Source: Notoacmeibacter sp. MSK16QG-6 (GTDB taxonomy: Bacteria; Pseudomonadota; Alphaproteobacteria; Rhizobiales; Rhizobiaceae). Taken from it: a stretch of DNA of 64,000 nucleotides. This document shows positions 52,284 to 62,573 of this stretch, piece after piece; the stretch's first letter is position 1, and each line of letters begins with the position of its first letter. A program made the position numbers and the translations under genes. Below the pieces are notes generated by a model, which searched no databases, had not been told where the DNA came from, and was given only the letters and a program-made list of their open reading frames with translations. Location of the stretch: positions 186,001 through 250,000 of the forward strand of contig NZ_JAMYXM010000004.1 in assembly GCF_024158145.1 (NCBI RefSeq), in the 5' to 3' direction.

Positions 52284-54150
52284 TCAACGAACATCTTCGC
52301 ATTCGGACCCTGAAACCGCGATCCGCAATCGTGCGCGGAGCGTGGCGAAGGGTGGAGTGGCCGCTTTGGAGACAGAGGGGCAGATTCAATCGCTGACATT
52401 GTCCGAAGGTCTGGTGCTGGGGCTTCTGAAACAGGGCGTTCGCACATGGTTTGCGATTTTCGGTCATGGCTCGACCGACCTCGGCGAAGTGCTGCGGGTC
52501 TATTGCGATGAAGATGTCGTGAAAGTCATCAATTGTCGCAATGAGGTCGAGATGGCGCATGCGGCCACCGCTCATGCCTGGGTCTATGGTGAGACGCCAG
52601 CGGTCGTCACATCGATCGGGCCGGGCGGGTTGCAGGCGATGGCGGGTTCGCTCGCCGCCGCTTCGAACGGCGTGGGCGTCTATCATATCTACGGCGACGA
52701 GACGACGCGCGGCGAAGGCTACAACATGCAGCAGGTGCCCAAGACGGAGCAGGGCATCTTCGGCCGGATGACCGCGCTGATGGGCCAGTCCTATGTGCTG
52801 CACACTCCGGGCGCGCTACGCGAATGCATGCGGCGTGGCACGGCTTGCGTACACCACCCCTACCGCGCCGGTCCGTTCTTCATTCTGCTGCCGATCAATA
52901 CGCAGCCGGAGATGACCGAGGTCAATCTTTCGACGCTGCCGGACCGGCTACAGGCGCCCCCGACGGCGCCTGCCGAAGAAACGCCTTATCGGCAGGCCGC
53001 CGAATTGCTGTCGTCGCATAAGAAGGTGGTTATCAAGGCTGGCGGCGGGTGCCGCGGTCACGCAGACGCGGTACGCCGGCTGGCTCAGCATCTCGGCGCG
53101 CCGGTCGTGCTTTCGCCGGGGTCCACCGGCGTGCTCGCCGACGCCGATCCGTTGAATATGCATGTGGGTGGATCAAAGGGTTCAATCAGCGGGAACTTCG
53201 CAATGGAAGAGGCCGAACTAGCGATTTTCATCGGGTCGCGTGCGGTCTGCCAGGCCGACTGTTCCGGCACCGGCTGGCCTGCCGCGCAAGCCGTCATCAA
53301 CATCAACGGCGATCTGGACGACGCGGCGCATTACGCCAACACGCAGATGCTGACCGGCGACATCACCGCCGTGATCGACAAATTGCTACCCTTGACAGTT
53401 CCTTGCGATAGCGAGGCGTTTGTTGCTGCCTGCGCGGACAAGAAAAAAGAATGGCAAGCGTTCAAGGCCGAGCGTTTTGCCCATCCACCGGTCAAGGATC
53501 GGGTCTGGCAGCGTCCGGTGCTGACCCAGCCAGCCGCCATTCATACCGTCGCGACCTTCGCCGACAGCATCGGCGCGGTGAAATTTTTCGACGCCGGCGA
53601 CGTGCAGGCCAACGGTTTTCAGGTGGTCGAGGACGACGCGCCGGGACAGACCTTCACGGAGACCGGGGCCTCTTATATGGGCTTTGCCACGTCGGCCTTG
53701 CTTGGTGCGGCCGGGGCGCGCGATCCGCGTTATGGTATTGCCTTTACCGGCGACGGCTCCTTCATGATGAACCCGCAAGTCCTGATAGACGCGGTCGAGC
53801 ACGGCGTGTGCGGTATGATCGCTTTGTTCGACAATCGCAGGATGGCGGCCATCACCGGTCTTCAACTCGCACAATATGGTCGCGAGTTCCGAACGAATGA
53901 CGGTGTCGCGGTCGACTATGTCGCGCTGGCGGGCGCCGTCAGTGGTGTGCAGGCGCTGCACGGCGGATATTCGACGGAAGAATTGCGCGCGGCGCTGGCC
54001 GAGGCTCATGCCCATAAGGGGCTGAGCCTGGTTCACATCCCTGTTTATGGCAGCCATGACGACTTCGCCGGAATGGGCGCGTATGGCAGCTGGAATGTCG
54101 GCAATTGGGTCGATGACGTGCAGCGCGATTGGCTGCATCAGAACGTCTGA
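52276..54150 (+). CDS. ThDP-dependent enzyme related to IolD (3D-trihydroxycyclohexane-1,2-dione hydrolase)
   Basis: The 624-aa protein has the three ThDP-enzyme domains. LTLSEGLVLGLLK leads to WFAIFGHGSTDLGEVL, the IolD-type FGHG motif. The catalytic glutamate is in NCRNEVEMAHAATAHA, and the cofactor motif runs from TGDGSFMMNPQVL to LFDNRRM. The length fits IolD better than acetolactate synthases. IolD cleaves a C-C bond in a cyclic dione; here there are no other inositol genes, so a related decarboxylase or hydrolase acting on a 2-keto or diketo acid is more likely. Start at ATG 52276 overlaps tctA. Confidence 0.87.
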   Translation: MLDQRTSSHSDPETAIRNRARSVAKGGVAALETEGQIQSLTLSEGLVLGLLKQGVRTWFAIFGHGSTDLGEVLRVYCDEDVVKVINCRNEVEMAHAATAHAWVYGETPAVVTSIGPGGLQAMAGSLAAASNGVGVYHIYGDETTRGEGYNMQQVPKTEQGIFGRMTALMGQSYVLHTPGALRECMRRGTACVHHPYRAGPFFILLPINTQPEMTEVNLSTLPDRLQAPPTAPAEETPYRQAAELLSSHKKVVIKAGGGCRGHADAVRRLAQHLGAPVVLSPGSTGVLADADPLNMHVGGSKGSISGNFAMEEAELAIFIGSRAVCQADCSGTGWPAAQAVININGDLDDAAHYANTQMLTGDITAVIDKLLPLTVPCDSEAFVAACADKKKEWQAFKAERFAHPPVKDRVWQRPVLTQPAAIHTVATFADSIGAVKFFDAGDVQANGFQVVEDDAPGQTFTETGASYMGFATSALLGAAGARDPRYGIAFTGDGSFMMNPQVLIDAVEHGVCGMIALFDNRRMAAITGLQLAQYGREFRTNDGVAVDYVALAGAVSGVQALHGGYSTEELRAALAEAHAHKGLSLVHIPVYGSHDDFAGMGAYGSWNVGNWVDDVQRDWLHQNV

Positions 54151-54160
54151 GAGAAAATCC

Positions 54161-55609
54161 ATGTATCACGATCTTAATCTTTACATCGCCGGCACTTGGC
54201 GGGCCGCTTCGGACGGCGCAACGCGGAATGTTACCGATCCGGCGACGGAAGAGACGCTGGGTACCATCGCGGCAGCGACGGAGAAAGATGTCGATGACGC
54301 GCTGGCCGCAGCCGAAGCGGGCTTTGCCCAATGGCGGCGCACCGGCACATGGGAGCGGGGCGCAAAGCTGCGCCGGGTGGCCGAACTGATCCGTGAGCGC
54401 GTCGACACGATTGCCACGCTCATGAGCCTGGAGACAGGAAAGCCGTTCGCCGAGTCCAAGGGTGAGACGGCAGCGGCAGCCGACCAGTTTGAATGGTATG
54501 CTGAGGAAACCAAGCGCATTTACGGCCAGATCATCGAAGGCCGCTCGCCGGAGAGCCGGTTGCAGGTGATCTATCAGCCGGTCGGCGTCGTGGCCGCCTT
54601 TTCGGCTTGGAACTTCCCGGCACTGTTACCGGCGCGCAAGATCGCCGCCGCCCTCGGCGCTGGCTGCGCCATTATCATCAAACCGGCAGGAGAGGCCCCC
54701 GCCTCATGCGCAGCGCTGGTCGAGGCTTGCCACGACGCCGGTATTCCCGAAGGCGCGGTGAACTATCTGACCGGTCAGTCGTCGATGATCGCCGAGCGGC
54801 TCATCCATTCGCCGATCGTGCGGAAGGTTTCCGTCACCGGCTCTGTCCCCGTCGGCAAGGAAATTCTTCATCTTGCCGCGGACGGGGTCAAGAAAGTGTC
54901 GATGGAACTCGGCGGTCACGGTCCGGTGCTGGTGTTCGGCGATGTCGATGCCGAGGCGGCCGCCGAAACCTGTGCCCGAACCAAGTTTCGCAATTGCGGA
55001 CAGGTCTGCATTTCGCCGACCCGCTTCTATGTCCACGAAAGCAAATATGACGCTTTCGCCAACCGTTTTGCCGAGGTGGCCAAGTCGCTGAAGCTCGGCA
55101 ACGGCATGGATGCCGAAACGCAGATGGGTCCGATGGCCAATCGCCGCGGTCTGGATACCATCGAAACCATGGTCAAGGACGCCGTCGATCGCGGTGCCGA
55201 GGTGCTCGCAGGCGGGGCTCGCCCTACCGATCTGAACGCCGGTTTCTTCTTTCAGCCGACCGTGCTTGGACGGGTGCCTGACGATGCGATGGTCATGGTG
55301 GAGGAACCTTTCGGACCGATTGCGCCGATCACCGCCTTTTCCGACTATGACGAAGTGATCGCACGCGCAAACGCCTTGCCATTCGGTCTGGCCGGATATG
55401 TCTTTACCGAGTCCATGTCACTCGCGACACGCGCCTATGAGGATCTCGAGGTCGGTATGGTCGGGGTCAACGAGATGCTTCTCGCCACGGCTGAAGCGCC
55501 ATTTGGCGGCGTCAAGGAGAGCGGCATGGGTCGCGAGGGCGGTTCCTTGGGCATCCACGACTATCTCGATCCCAAATATGTGCGCATCAAACTGTCGGCG
55601 AAGGAATGA
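54161..55609 (+). CDS. NAD(P)-dependent aldehyde dehydrogenase
   Basis: The 482-aa enzyme follows the succinate-semialdehyde/2-ketoglutarate-semialdehyde dehydrogenase branch: GVVAAFSAWNFPALLPARKIA, KVSVTGSVPVGKEIL, MELGGHGPVLVFGDV with the catalytic Glu, FRNCGQVCISPTRFYV with the nucleophile Cys, and MVEEPFGPIAPI. It starts 10 bp after the ThDP gene and overlaps the dehydratase gene by 4 bases. It probably oxidises the aldehyde made by the ThDP enzyme or in a later step. Confidence 0.94.
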   Translation: MYHDLNLYIAGTWRAASDGATRNVTDPATEETLGTIAAATEKDVDDALAAAEAGFAQWRRTGTWERGAKLRRVAELIRERVDTIATLMSLETGKPFAESKGETAAAADQFEWYAEETKRIYGQIIEGRSPESRLQVIYQPVGVVAAFSAWNFPALLPARKIAAALGAGCAIIIKPAGEAPASCAALVEACHDAGIPEGAVNYLTGQSSMIAERLIHSPIVRKVSVTGSVPVGKEILHLAADGVKKVSMELGGHGPVLVFGDVDAEAAAETCARTKFRNCGQVCISPTRFYVHESKYDAFANRFAEVAKSLKLGNGMDAETQMGPMANRRGLDTIETMVKDAVDRGAEVLAGGARPTDLNAGFFFQPTVLGRVPDDAMVMVEEPFGPIAPITAFSDYDEVIARANALPFGLAGYVFTESMSLATRAYEDLEVGMVGVNEMLLATAEAPFGGVKESGMGREGGSLGIHDYLDPKYVRIKLSAKE

Positions 55610-57327
55610 CGATGAGCAAGGACGATGCTCAGGGACTGGCGCGGGGCCTGACCAATTACGGTGACCGGGATTTCTCGATCTATTTGCGGCGATCTTTCGC
55701 CTCATCGATGGGATATTCGTCAGAGGTGTTGAAAAAGCCGATTGTCGGCATCGCCAATTCCTTCTCGGGTTTCAACAATTGCCACCGCCATTTCCCTGAG
55801 ATGGTCGAACATGTGAAGCGCGGCGTCTTACTCGGTGGCGGTTTGCCAATCGAGTTTCCGACGATTTCGCTGGGCGAGGTCTTTCTGTCTCCGACCTCGC
55901 TGAAGTTCCGCAACCTGATGGCGATGGACACCGAGGAGATGATCCGCGCTCAGCCGATGGATGCTGTGGTCCTGATGGGCGGATGCGACAAGACTGTGCC
56001 CGCGCAACTTATGGGAGCCGCATCGGCTGATCTGCCTGCCGTGCAATTGGTGGCAGGTCCGATGATGACCTCCCGATATGGCGAAGAGCGTCTCGGCGCC
56101 TGTACCGATTGCCGACGCTTTTGGGGCAAATACCGCGCCGGCGAGATTTCCGGCGACGAGATCGGTGATGTCGAGGGCCGTCTTGCCACCACCTCCGGAA
56201 CGTGTGCGGTCATGGGAACGGCCTCTACCATGGCGTGCATTGCCGAAACGCTGGGCATGTCCTTGCCTGGCACCGCTGCGATTCCGGCGGTCCATGCCGA
56301 CCGACTGCGTGCGGCGGAAGCGTCCGGCCTTGCTGCGGCGCGTATGATCGCCAATCCGATCCGTCCGAGCCAGGTCATCACGGCGAAATCTGTCGAGAAC
56401 GCAATCCGCGTTCTACTTGCGCTGGGCGGATCGACCAATGCAATCATCCATCTGACGGCAGTGGCCGGACGGTTGGGCATCCCCGTCTCACTGAAGCGGC
56501 TGAACGAACTTTCGGATGAAACACCGGTGCTGGTGAACCTTAAGCCGGTTGGCCAGAACTACATGGAGGATTTCTTCTTCGCCGGTGGCGTTGGGGCGGT
56601 CCTTCGTGAACTCAAGCCGCTTCTGCATCTCGACACGATCTCTGTCACGGGCGAGACGCTGGGGGACAGGCTTGAGGAGGATCCCGGCTACGTCGATCGC
56701 AGGGTGATCGCCTCTGCCGACAAGCCGCTCGAACCGCAAGGCGGACTGGTCGCGCTGTTCGGCAATCTAGCCGAGCGCGGAGCAATCCTCAAACGGTCGG
56801 CTGCGGACGCTTCGCTGTTCGAGACCGAGGGACGCGCCGTGGTGTTCTCATCACTGGAAGACATGGCTGCCCGGGTTGACGATCCCGACCTCGACATCGC
56901 CGCGGACGATATCATGGTCCTTCAGAATGCGGGACCGCGATCTGCTTCTGGAATGCCTGAAGCGGGCTATCTGCCGATTCCACGGAAATTGTCTTCCAAG
57001 GGCGTGAAAGACATGATCCGTATCTCGGATGCCCGCATGTCCGGTACTGCTTTTGGCACCATCGTCCTGCATGTGGCGCCAGAGGCGTCGATTGGCGGGA
57101 CTTTGGCGCTGGTGCGCACCGGAGACCGCATTCGCCTTTCGGTAAAAGACAAGCGGATCGAACTTCTTGTCGACGAGGACGAGCTTGACCGGCGACGGGC
57201 TGATTGGGTATCGGAACTAGTCCCGCCCGAACGGCGCCGTGGCTATGATCGGCTCTATGCTGCCGAGGTGCTGCAGGCTGACGAGGGCTGCGACTTCGCG
57301 TTCTTACAGCCGGTGGACGAGAACTGA
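55606..57327 (+). CDS. IlvD/Edd family dehydratase, pentonate (sugar acid) type
   Basis: The 573-aa protein has cluster cysteines at Cys59 (GFNNCHRHF), Cys127 (MGGCDKTVPAQ) and Cys200 (TTSGTCAVMGTAS), the spacing of [2Fe-2S] L-arabinonate and D-xylonate dehydratases. RISDARMSGTAFGTIVLHV and GACTDCRRFWGKYRAGEI support this subgroup over amino-acid-pathway IlvD. It should convert an aldonic acid to a 2-keto-3-deoxy acid. It starts in the stop of the aldehyde dehydrogenase gene and closes the cluster before pntA. Confidence 0.93.
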   Translation: MTMSKDDAQGLARGLTNYGDRDFSIYLRRSFASSMGYSSEVLKKPIVGIANSFSGFNNCHRHFPEMVEHVKRGVLLGGGLPIEFPTISLGEVFLSPTSLKFRNLMAMDTEEMIRAQPMDAVVLMGGCDKTVPAQLMGAASADLPAVQLVAGPMMTSRYGEERLGACTDCRRFWGKYRAGEISGDEIGDVEGRLATTSGTCAVMGTASTMACIAETLGMSLPGTAAIPAVHADRLRAAEASGLAAARMIANPIRPSQVITAKSVENAIRVLLALGGSTNAIIHLTAVAGRLGIPVSLKRLNELSDETPVLVNLKPVGQNYMEDFFFAGGVGAVLRELKPLLHLDTISVTGETLGDRLEEDPGYVDRRVIASADKPLEPQGGLVALFGNLAERGAILKRSAADASLFETEGRAVVFSSLEDMAARVDDPDLDIAADDIMVLQNAGPRSASGMPEAGYLPIPRKLSSKGVKDMIRISDARMSGTAFGTIVLHVAPEASIGGTLALVRTGDRIRLSVKDKRIELLVDEDELDRRRADWVSELVPPERRRGYDRLYAAEVLQADEGCDFAFLQPVDEN

Positions 57328-57423
57328 GCGCCGTCGGGCGCACCGCTCCAGGCTCGGCCCGTAAATGACAGCAAGAAACAGCAACACCGGGGAAAATCAC
57401 CCCTTGATACGGAGGAGACGACC

Positions 57424-58998
57424 GTGAAGATCGGAACCCCGACCGAGACATTCTCGGGCGAAAACCGCGTCGCGATGACGCCTGACTCAGCGACCCAATT
57501 GCAGAAGCTCGGCCATGAATGTCTCGTTCAAAGTGGAGCGGGCATGGCTGCCGGCCTGACCGATGACGCTTATCGCGCGGCGGGCGTGACAGTTGTCGAC
57601 AGTGCCGATGCGTTGTGGAGCCAAGCCGATGTCATCGCCAAGGTGCGACCGCCCTCTGATGAAGAGATCGCGCGGCTGACGCCGGAAAAGACGCTTATCT
57701 CGTTCTTCTATCCCGGATCGAATGAGGCGCTGCTTGAAGCGTCGAAGAGCACGGGCGCAAACGTCATCGCGATGGATATGGTGCCGCGCATCAGCCGTGC
57801 GCAGAAGATGGATGCGCTTTCTTCCATGGCGAATATTGCCGGCTATCGCGCGGTCATCGAGGCGGGCAATAATTTCGGCCGCTTCTTCACCGGCCAGGTC
57901 ACGGCTGCCGGCAAGGTGCCGCCTGCCAAGGTGCTGGTCGTTGGCGCAGGTGTCGCAGGCCTTGCGGCCATCGGTACGGCGACATCTCTTGGCGCCATTA
58001 CCTACGCATTCGATGTTCGGCCCGAAGTTGCCGAGCAGATCGAGTCGATGGGCGCCGAGTTCGTCTATCTCGATTTCGAGGAGCAGGCGCAGGACGGCGC
58101 GGCGACCGGCGGTTACGCCGCCCCGTCGAGCCCGGAATTCCGCGAAAAGCAGCTTGAGAAGTTCCGCGAACTGGCGCCGGAAATGGACATCGTCATCACC
58201 ACGGCACTGATCCCCGGCCGCGACGCTCCGGTGTTGTGGACGAAGGATATGGTCGAGGCGATGAAGCCCGGCTCGGTGATCGTCGATCTGGCGGCCGAGC
58301 GCGGCGGCAATTGCGAATTGACCGTGCCCGATCAAAAGATCGTTAGCGATAATGGTGTGACCATTGTCGGCTATACCGATTTTCCGAGCCGGATGGCGAC
58401 ACAGTCCTCGACGCTATACGCGACGAATATCCGCCACATGATGACGGATCTGACGCCGGAAAAAGACGGCAATATTTTCCATAATATGGAAGACGACGTG
58501 ATCCGCGGTGCGACCGTGGCACATGCGGGCGAGATCACGTTCCCGCCGCCTCCGCCAAAGGTGAAGGCAATCGCCGCTCAAAAACCGAGGGAAAAGCCGA
58601 GGGAACTGACGCCAGAGGAGCGGCGTGCGGAGGAGGTCGCCCTTTTCAAGGCGCAAACCCGCCAGCAGGTGACGCTTCTGGCAGCCGGCGGCGCACTTGT
58701 GCTGATCGCGGGACTGTTCGCTCCGGCAAGCTTCCTGCAGCACTTTATCGTGTTCGTACTGGCCTGCTTCGTCGGGTTTCAGGTCATCTGGGGCGTGGCC
58801 CATTCGCTGCATACGCCTCTGATGGCGGTCACGAACGCCATTTCGTCGATCATCATTCTCGGCGCATTGCTGCAAATCGGCTCCGGTTCAGTTCTTGTGG
58901 TGGTGCTGGCGGCTCTTTCCGTCTTCATGGCGGGTATCAACATTTTCGGTGGCTTCATGGTCACCCGGCGCATGCTCGCCATGTTCCAGAAATCGTAA
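57424..58998 (+). CDS. pntA: NAD(P) transhydrogenase subunit alpha PntA
   Basis: The 524-aa protein has the NAD(H)-binding domain I ([57 protein letters not shown]) and a C-terminal membrane part of about four helices ([34 protein letters not shown]). It is the single-chain alpha form, as in E. coli. The start is GTG 57424 with GGAGGAG upstream. With PntB it uses the proton gradient to reduce NADP from NADH. A 96-bp gap separates it from the dehydratase. Confidence 0.96.
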   Translation: MKIGTPTETFSGENRVAMTPDSATQLQKLGHECLVQSGAGMAAGLTDDAYRAAGVTVVDSADALWSQADVIAKVRPPSDEEIARLTPEKTLISFFYPGSNEALLEASKSTGANVIAMDMVPRISRAQKMDALSSMANIAGYRAVIEAGNNFGRFFTGQVTAAGKVPPAKVLVVGAGVAGLAAIGTATSLGAITYAFDVRPEVAEQIESMGAEFVYLDFEEQAQDGAATGGYAAPSSPEFREKQLEKFRELAPEMDIVITTALIPGRDAPVLWTKDMVEAMKPGSVIVDLAAERGGNCELTVPDQKIVSDNGVTIVGYTDFPSRMATQSSTLYATNIRHMMTDLTPEKDGNIFHNMEDDVIRGATVAHAGEITFPPPPPKVKAIAAQKPREKPRELTPEERRAEEVALFKAQTRQQVTLLAAGGALVLIAGLFAPASFLQHFIVFVLACFVGFQVIWGVAHSLHTPLMAVTNAISSIIILGALLQIGSGSVLVVVLAALSVFMAGINIFGGFMVTRRMLAMFQKS

Positions 58999-59011
58999 GG
59001 AGGGGCGAAGC

Positions 59012-60454
59012 ATGGAATACGGGTTCACGATAGCCGCTTATGTGGTCGCGGCTGTTCTGTTCATTCTTTCGCTAGGCGGCCTTTCGGGTCAGGAAAGCGC
59101 CAAACGCGCGGTATGGTATGGCATTGTCGGCATGGCGCTGGCGGTCTTCGCCACGCTGATCGGTCCTGGCGCAGGAAACTGGCTGATTTCGGTTATTCTC
59201 ATTGCCGCAGGCGGTATCATTGGCTGGTATGTGGCCAACCGTGTGCAGATGACGGGTATGCCGCAACTCGTGGCCGCGATGCACTCGCTGGTCGGCCTCG
59301 CCGCCGTCTTCATCGGTCTGAACGCAGAGATCGAGATGGTGCGGGTCGCCGCCTTGCAAGCCGCGGGCGACGTGGCTGCGCTCGATGCGCTCAAAGGCTT
59401 CGCGCTGAAAGTGGCGGAGAAGACCCCGGCCGAGATCAATATTCTCAAGGTCGAAGTCTTTCTCGGTGTCTTCATCGGTGCGGTGACTTTCACCGGCTCG
59501 GTTATCGCTTACGGCAAGCTGGCCGGCAAAGTCGACAGCAAGGCCAAGAAACTGCCGGGCGGCCATATTCTCAATGCCGGCGCGGTGATCCTGTCGGTCG
59601 TTCTGCTCTTCATGTATCTGGCCGGCGCCGGCAGCTGGACGCTGCTTGTGATGGCGGCTCTCGCCTTCTTCATCGGCTATCATCTGATCATGGGCATCGG
59701 CGGCGCCGATATGCCCGTCGTGGTATCCATGCTGAACAGCTATTCGGGCTGGGCGGCGGCGGCCATCGGCTTTTCGCTATCCAACGATCTGCTGATCGTG
59801 GTCGGCGCGCTGGTCGGTTCGTCGGGTGCGATCCTGTCCTACATCATGTGTAAGGCGATGAACCGGAGCTTCGTCTCCGTCATCCTTGGAGGCTTCGGCA
59901 ACACCACCGGTCCTGCCATGGAAGTCGAGGGCGAGCAGGTCGCTATCGATGCCGATGGCGTAGCGAACGTCCTCAACGAAGCGGACAGCGTCATTATCGT
60001 GCCGGGCTATGGCATGGCTGTCGCACAGGCTCAGCAAGCGGTCTCGGAACTGACGCGCAAGCTACGCGGCGCAGGCAAGGAGGTGCGTTTCGCCATTCAC
60101 CCCGTCGCAGGTAGGCTACCGGGGCACATGAACGTGCTTCTGGCCGAGGCGAAGGTGCCTTACGACATCGTCCTGGAAATGGACGAGATCAACGAGGACT
60201 TCTCCGATACCGATGTTGTGATCGTCATTGGCTCCAACGATATCGTCAATCCGGCGGCGCAGGAGGATCCCAATTCGCCCATCGCCGGCATGCCGGTTCT
60301 GGAGGTTTGGAAAGCCAAGCATGTCATCGTTTCCAAGCGCGGGCAGGGGACCGGCTATTCCGGTATTGAAAATCCGCTCTTCTACAAGGAAAACACGCGC
60401 ATGTTCTATGGCGATGCCAAGAACTCCGTCGATAGTCTCCTGCCGCTCATTTAA
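59012..60454 (+). CDS. pntB: NAD(P) transhydrogenase subunit beta PntB
   Basis: The 480-aa subunit has a long membrane domain ([60 protein letters not shown]) and the NADP(H)-binding domain III ([52 protein letters not shown]). ATG 59012 follows AAGGAGG. It ends the plus-strand run, 36 bp before a hairpin. Confidence 0.97.
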   Translation: MEYGFTIAAYVVAAVLFILSLGGLSGQESAKRAVWYGIVGMALAVFATLIGPGAGNWLISVILIAAGGIIGWYVANRVQMTGMPQLVAAMHSLVGLAAVFIGLNAEIEMVRVAALQAAGDVAALDALKGFALKVAEKTPAEINILKVEVFLGVFIGAVTFTGSVIAYGKLAGKVDSKAKKLPGGHILNAGAVILSVVLLFMYLAGAGSWTLLVMAALAFFIGYHLIMGIGGADMPVVVSMLNSYSGWAAAAIGFSLSNDLLIVVGALVGSSGAILSYIMCKAMNRSFVSVILGGFGNTTGPAMEVEGEQVAIDADGVANVLNEADSVIIVPGYGMAVAQAQQAVSELTRKLRGAGKEVRFAIHPVAGRLPGHMNVLLAEAKVPYDIVLEMDEINEDFSDTDVVIVIGSNDIVNPAAQEDPNSPIAGMPVLEVWKAKHVIVSKRGQGTGYSGIENPLFYKENTRMFYGDAKNSVDSLLPLI

Positions 60455-60490
60455 CGTCGGCGCCGTTTAACGGCTATAAAAGAAAAGCCA

Positions 60491-60527
60491 AACGGGCTGC
60501 GTGGCATTAGATGTCGCGCAGCCCGTT
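60491..60527 (+). terminator. Hairpin terminator candidate after pntB
   Basis: An 11-bp perfect stem AACGGGCTGCG/CGCAGCCCGTT with a 15-base loop, followed by CTCGTTTG. The T-run is poor, but the site lies between two convergent operons and could serve both directions. Confidence 0.5.
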
Positions 60528-60580
60528 CTCGTTTGTGGCTATGGGTTGTCGTTACAAATTGTACGTCACCCCACTCGCGA

Positions 60581-61606
60581 TCAGCCTGTTTCTCTAAGCG
60601 CGAACAAAGAGCTGAGCGTGGCAACGGCGATAAATCCGACGCCAAGCAGCCCCGTGACATATTCGGGAACGCTCATCACCGACTGAAGCAGCATGATCGT
60701 TGCGAGCACGAGCACCGAATAGAATGCCCCGTGTTCCAGATAGCAAAGCTGGGACAGGGTTTTACGTTCGACCAGCATGATCGTGCATGAACGGACGTAA
60801 AAAGCGCCTACGCCTAGTCCGATTGCGATCACGGCGATATTGTTTGTCAGCGCGAATGCGCCGATGACGCCATCGAAACTGAAAGACGCGTCCAGCACTT
60901 CCAGATAGAGAAACGCGCCTAGTCCGCTTCGCGCCGCCACGCTTGCGCGGCTTTCTACCCTGTCGAGAAAGTGACTGAGGGCCTCGACCAGCAGATAAGC
61001 GATCAATCCCGCCAGTGCGGCATAGAGAAACTCCAATTCGTGGCCGGCCGCCTGGAAATGGGCGAACGTCAACGCAACGATCAACACGACAGCGATTTCT
61101 GCCCCGCGAAAGTTCGAGCATGAGCGCAGGCAGATCTCCGGCCATTTGATCCAGTCTGTCGATTTGTCGCTGTCGATAAAGAAACTGAGCGCGACCATCA
61201 TCAGATAAGTGCCGCCGAAAGCGGAAATCGATATATGCGAGTCGTGCATGATTTGCGCGTACCGCGCCGGCTCGACGATAGCCAGCCGAGACGCTTCGAA
61301 TGGACCGATCCCTGCCGCGATCATGACGACTGCGATTGGGAAAACGATTCTCATGCCGAAGACGGCGATCAGAATACCCCAGGTGAGAAACCGCCTTTGC
61401 CACTGAGGCGTCATGGCGCTCAGTTTTTTCGCGTTAACGACCGCATTGTCGAAGGAAAGCGATATTTCCAAAACGATCAGCACACCGCCGATTAGCGCGA
61501 AGCGCAACGCGCCGCTCATATCGCCCTGTTGCGCCATGCCCAGAGCAGCACAGGCAACAAGGCCCATGATAGTGATGACGATAGCGGTTCCGAAATATCG
61601 TGTCAT
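60581..61606 (-). CDS. DUF475 family membrane protein (TerC-like)
   Basis: The 341-aa protein has about eight hydrophobic helices and acidic residues typical of TerC-like proteins: LIVLEISLSFDNAVVNAKKL and LEVLDASFSFDGVIGAFALTNN, where the two FDN/FDG segments repeat. These motifs suggest divalent metal or tellurium-related functions, though DUF475 proteins have no settled role. Its start overlaps the ribokinase gene stop (ATGA), so it is the last gene of that operon. Confidence 0.88.
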   Translation of the reverse strand: MTRYFGTAIVITIMGLVACAALGMAQQGDMSGALRFALIGGVLIVLEISLSFDNAVVNAKKLSAMTPQWQRRFLTWGILIAVFGMRIVFPIAVVMIAAGIGPFEASRLAIVEPARYAQIMHDSHISISAFGGTYLMMVALSFFIDSDKSTDWIKWPEICLRSCSNFRGAEIAVVLIVALTFAHFQAAGHELEFLYAALAGLIAYLLVEALSHFLDRVESRASVAARSGLGAFLYLEVLDASFSFDGVIGAFALTNNIAVIAIGLGVGAFYVRSCTIMLVERKTLSQLCYLEHGAFYSVLVLATIMLLQSVMSVPEYVTGLLGVGFIAVATLSSLFALRETG

Positions 61607-62532
61607 TTAGCGGTCGTAGCGGTCGGAAAAGAATGAGACAGCAGCGCATCGCGCGTCGGCATACCGGATTGCGCGCCCATGCTCAGGCAAGCCATTGCAC
61701 CGGCCTTGCATGCCAGTTCGGATGCTTCGCGAAGTGACAACCCCTCCGTTAGAAACGCGGCGAGAACACCGCAAAACGTATCGCCCGCGCCGGTCGTGTC
61801 GGATGGCTTTATCTGTGGACTTGCGATTGCCAGAAGGTTCTGGTCGGCTTCATAGATCAGCGCGCCTTTCGGCCCCTGTGTCACGACGATCCTTAGCGAA
61901 AAACTGGCGGCGATAGACGGCAGATCCTGCTCAAGGATGGACTGAACGTCCTCGCTTTCCTTTTCGTTGACGACAAGCAAATCGATGGCGGACAAAGCCG
62001 TTTGCAGCTCCGCGCGAGAAAGCGCCGCTGGCACGGGCGCGAGGTTCAGGATCGCCAGACCGTCCGGCTTGCGCATCTTGAAATTCGAGAGCGCTGCAAA
62101 GGTCTCGCCGATTGGAACTTCTCCCTGGCAGAGGAGCGTTTTGGTCTCATCGTGAAAGGACGGGGCGAAATCTTCGGCCGTCAATCTGTCATTCGCGCCG
62201 GACAATACAGTGATTGCGTTTTCACCTGACTTGTCGATGGCGATAAGCGCGGTACCTGTCGCCACATCCTTTTGGCTAATACTCGTGGCTGCTACGCCAT
62301 TCTCTTTAAGGTTGGACAAGGCCAAAGACGCATGATCGTCCTCGCCCATTGCGCAGATAAAGCGGACAGAGAAAGCGCCATTCGCCACGCGTGCCGCCGC
62401 GACCGCCTGATTTGCGCCTTTCCCACCGTTAGTTTCCATCAATTTCTGGCCGACAACGGTTTCTCCGGGAAGCGGAATCGAAGGAACGCTGAAGACCTGA
62501 TCGATATTAATGGAGCCGAAGACTGTAAGCAC
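61603..62532 (-). CDS. PfkB family carbohydrate kinase (ribokinase-like)
   Basis: The 309-aa kinase has the N-terminal substrate motif NGGKGANQAVAAARV (about residues 36-50) and the C-terminal catalytic segment DTTGAGDTFCGVLAAFL with the base Asp, both typical of ribokinases. A ribose or deoxyribose substrate is likely from context with ADP-ribosylglycohydrolase. It lies 41 bp after the ABC ATPase gene. Confidence 0.9.
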   Translation of the reverse strand: MLTVFGSINIDQVFSVPSIPLPGETVVGQKLMETNGGKGANQAVAAARVANGAFSVRFICAMGEDDHASLALSNLKENGVAATSISQKDVATGTALIAIDKSGENAITVLSGANDRLTAEDFAPSFHDETKTLLCQGEVPIGETFAALSNFKMRKPDGLAILNLAPVPAALSRAELQTALSAIDLLVVNEKESEDVQSILEQDLPSIAASFSLRIVVTQGPKGALIYEADQNLLAIASPQIKPSDTTGAGDTFCGVLAAFLTEGLSLREASELACKAGAMACLSMGAQSGMPTRDALLSHSFPTATTAK

Positions 62533-62573
62533 TGATTGTTTCCTGACGTTTCAAGCCTTCTAGGGTCCAAACC

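Noticed and set aside
57487-58335. 282-codon minus-strand open frame
   Set aside because: It is antisense to pntA domain I; composition mirrors the sense codons.
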